Part shown: positions 6,486-7,619 of the stretch, piece after piece
How positions within the stretch are numbered: position 1 is the first letter of the stretch
Layout: the number at the start of each line of letters is the position of its first letter
Assembly: GCA_019247255.1 (NCBI GenBank)
Contig: JAFAPJ010000187.1
Span: 1-7,619 of the forward strand
Reading direction: 5' to 3'
Origin: Methylobacteriaceae bacterium
GTDB taxonomy: Bacteria; Pseudomonadota; Alphaproteobacteria; Rhizobiales; Beijerinckiaceae
DNA length: 7,619 bases
Translations under genes and position numbers: made by a program
Notes under the pieces: generated by a model
The model's input: only the letters and a program-made list of their open reading frames with translations
The model's database searches: none
Told to the model about the DNA's origin: nothing

Positions 6486-7355
6486 GTCCGCCTCCCGTCG
6501 CGCCGGGCCGTCTCATGCCTCGTCCGGGCCGGCGCCGCCAGCCTCGCGCTTGCCCTCAGCTTTGGCCCTTTGGCGACCGGGCCCGTCCGGGCGGCCGGTC
6601 CGCGGGTCGTCTCGATCAATCTGTGCGCGGACCAGCTCGTGCTCGCGCTCGCCGATCCCGACCAGATCCTCGGCCTCAGCCCCTATGCCCGCGACCCGCT
6701 GCGCTCCTTCGCGGCGGCCGACGCCGCCCGCTTCCCGCGCCTGTCCGGGACCGCGGAGGAGGTAATGGTGCTGCGGCCCGACCTCACGCTCTCCGGCCGC
6801 TTCACCAAGCGCGCGACGCGCGACCTCCTGCGCGAGCAAGGCCTGCGCCTCGTCGAGCTCGACACGGTGCGCTCTCTCGACGGCGCGATCCGGCAGATGC
6901 GCGAGGTCGCGGCCCTCCTCGGCCATCCCGACCGGGCGGACGCCGCCGTCTCCCGGATCGAGGAAGCGGTGGCCCGAGCGCGCAGCGCCGCCGACGGCCG
7001 GCCGCGGAGCGTCCTGCCCCTCCAGCGCCGCGGCTGGGTGTCGGGCGGCGACACTCTCATGACCTCGCTTCTCGCGGCGACCGGGCTCGGCAATGCGGGG
7101 TCGGCGCTCAGCCGCGGCCTTGGCAGGCAGGTCTCGCTCGAGGCGATCGTGGCGCTCCGGCCCGATCTCCTGCTCCTTTCCGAGGCCTCCGTCCGGCCGG
7201 AGGACCAGGGCAGCGCGCTCCTCCAGCACGACGCGTTGCGCGCGCTCTACCCGCCCGAGAAGCGCATCGTCCTGCCGGAACTCCTCACGATCTGCGGCGG
7301 TCCGATGCTCGCGGACGCGGTCGACCGGCTCGCGGACGCGGTCCGGGCGCCCTGA
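6477..7355 (+). CDS. btuF: Periplasmic cobalamin-binding protein, BtuF-like (ABC substrate-binding, TroA fold)
   Basis: This 292-residue exported protein would capture cobalamin released by BtuB and deliver it to BtuCD. A signal peptide is visible: MLQVRLPSRR, a hydrophobic stretch to about residue 33, and a probable cut near VRAAG (37-41). The mature part opens with RVVSINLCADQLVLAL and continues as a two-lobed helical-backbone binding protein. Two glutamates in matching contexts, Glu94 (EEVMVLRPDL) and Glu222 (LEAIVALRPDL), align by motif with the two BtuF glutamates that form salt bridges to BtuC, supporting a pairing with the btuC of this window. ATG 6477 gives the signal peptide, but I see no convincing Shine-Dalgarno sequence before it. 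The frame is open far upstream only as antisense of cobC. Its stop overlaps the cobD start, so the two form an operon. The substrate is inferred from context; iron-siderophore or heme binding proteins are related. Confidence 0.87.
   Translation: MLQVRLPSRRAVSCLVRAGAASLALALSFGPLATGPVRAAGPRVVSINLCADQLVLALADPDQILGLSPYARDPLRSFAAADAARFPRLSGTAEEVMVLRPDLTLSGRFTKRATRDLLREQGLRLVELDTVRSLDGAIRQMREVAALLGHPDRADAAVSRIEEAVARARSAADGRPRSVLPLQRRGWVSGGDTLMTSLLAATGLGNAGSALSRGLGRQVSLEAIVALRPDLLLLSEASVRPEDQGSALLQHDALRALYPPEKRIVLPELLTICGGPMLADAVDRLADAVRAP
6491..6496 (-). promoter_or_regulatory. Shine-Dalgarno sequence supporting the CTG start of cobC
   Basis: On the minus strand GGGAGG stands five bases before CTG 6485-6483. 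It is the only Shine-Dalgarno-like sequence at a suitable distance from the conserved N-terminus of cobC, and it decides the start. It lies inside the btuF coding region on the other strand. Confidence 0.55.
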
Positions 7356-7619
7356 TGCGCGTCCCGGAGACGTTGGCCGTCCTGCTCGGCGCGCTCGCGC
7401 TCGACGCCGTCATCGGCGATCCCGACGCGCTCTGGCGGCGCTGGCCGCATCCCGTCGCGCTCATCGGCCGGGCGATCGCCTGGGGCGACCGCCGCTGGAA
7501 CCGCGCGTCGCTCCCCGAGGCGCGCCGGCGGCGGGCGGGCGCCGTCGCGCTTCTCGGACTGGTCGGCATCTGCGCCGCGCTCGGCGCAACCCTTGAGGCG
7601 CTGCTGCTTCGCCTCCCCG
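7355..7619 (+). CDS. cobD: Adenosylcobinamide-phosphate synthase CobD/CbiB, N-terminal part; 3' end outside window
   Basis: The first 88 residues of an integral membrane protein are present. It attaches aminopropanol (phosphate) to adenosylcobyric acid to form adenosylcobinamide (phosphate). The family N-terminus is clear: a hydrophobic helix LAVLLGALALDAVIGDP (residues 7-23), then the conserved HPVALIGRAI (36-45) and a second hydrophobic segment at about 65-85. ATG 7355 overlaps the btuF stop by one base (TGATG, 7353-7357), which implies coupled translation. CobD uses the product of the neighbouring, divergently transcribed cobC, so the two enzymes act in consecutive steps. The gene runs off the right edge; the family is usually a little over 300 residues long. 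Confidence 0.9.
   Translation, partial: MRVPETLAVLLGALALDAVIGDPDALWRRWPHPVALIGRAIAWGDRRWNRASLPEARRRRAGAVALLGLVGICAALGATLEALLLRLP

Noticed and set aside
4066..6516. Minus-strand open frame of 816 codons across btuC, btuD and cobC
   Set aside because: It spans antisense btuCD and an out-of-frame reading of cobC, with low-complexity Arg/Ala/Pro content and no domain. It is a composition artefact.
6513..6517. cobC as a pseudogene because of the in-frame TGA near its 5' end
   Set aside because: The TGA lies upstream of the conserved N-terminus, and all downstream motifs including PLP Lys194 are intact. A CTG start with a Shine-Dalgarno sequence explains the gene without loss, although a frameshift is kept as an alternative in the findings.
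6507..6518. Lipoprotein signal (Cys14) in BtuF
   Set aside because: The residues before Cys (Ala-Val-Ser) lie at the beginning rather than the end of the hydrophobic stretch and do not form a good lipobox. Ordinary cleavage near residue 40 fits better.

Overview
The window is a GC-rich bacterial chromosome segment that reads like an alphaproteobacterium, most likely the Methylobacterium/Methylorubrum group. The reasons are the strong G/C bias at third codon positions, Rhizobiales-type cob gene content, and CtrA-like TTAA-N7-TTAA sites. The genus is an inference from style, not a database match.

Left part (1-1425), signalling. The C-terminal end of an EAL-domain protein (cyclic-di-GMP phosphodiesterase type) runs in from the left edge and stops at 405. 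An unusually AT-rich 183-base gap follows. It carries one perfect and one near-perfect CtrA-type site, and then a GTG-started gene for a GNAT-fold acyltransferase of the LuxI/FeeM type (589-1359), a probable N-acyl amino acid or acyl-homoserine-lactone-like signal synthase with no LuxR partner in view. GC-rich inverted repeats after its stop may end its transcript.

Middle part (1524-5496), vitamin B12 uptake. A well-conserved cobalamin riboswitch (about 1524-1708) precedes a tightly packed operon: a TonB-dependent outer-membrane receptor (btuB), an FecCD-type inner-membrane permease (btuC) and its ATPase (btuD). The three genes overlap by four bases at each junction. The loop of one riboswitch hairpin is partly complementary to the btuB Shine-Dalgarno sequence, which suggests control at translation initiation.

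Right part (5499-7619), B12 biosynthesis and the missing uptake component. On the minus strand, tail to tail with btuD, lies cobC (threonine-phosphate decarboxylase, a PLP enzyme). Its full-length frame has no ATG, GTG or TTG start, but it has a CTG preceded by a good Shine-Dalgarno sequence. Diverging from it, with the two 5' ends overlapping, are a periplasmic B12-binding protein (btuF-like) and the start of cobD/cbiB (adenosylcobinamide-phosphate synthase), which runs off the right edge.

Together BtuB, BtuF and BtuCD would move cobalamin or corrinoids across both membranes, while CobC makes aminopropanol phosphate and CobD attaches it to adenosylcobyric acid. The window is therefore mainly a corrinoid import and nucleotide-loop-assembly locus beside a small signalling module. 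I see no tRNA, rRNA, CRISPR array, insertion sequence or phage element.
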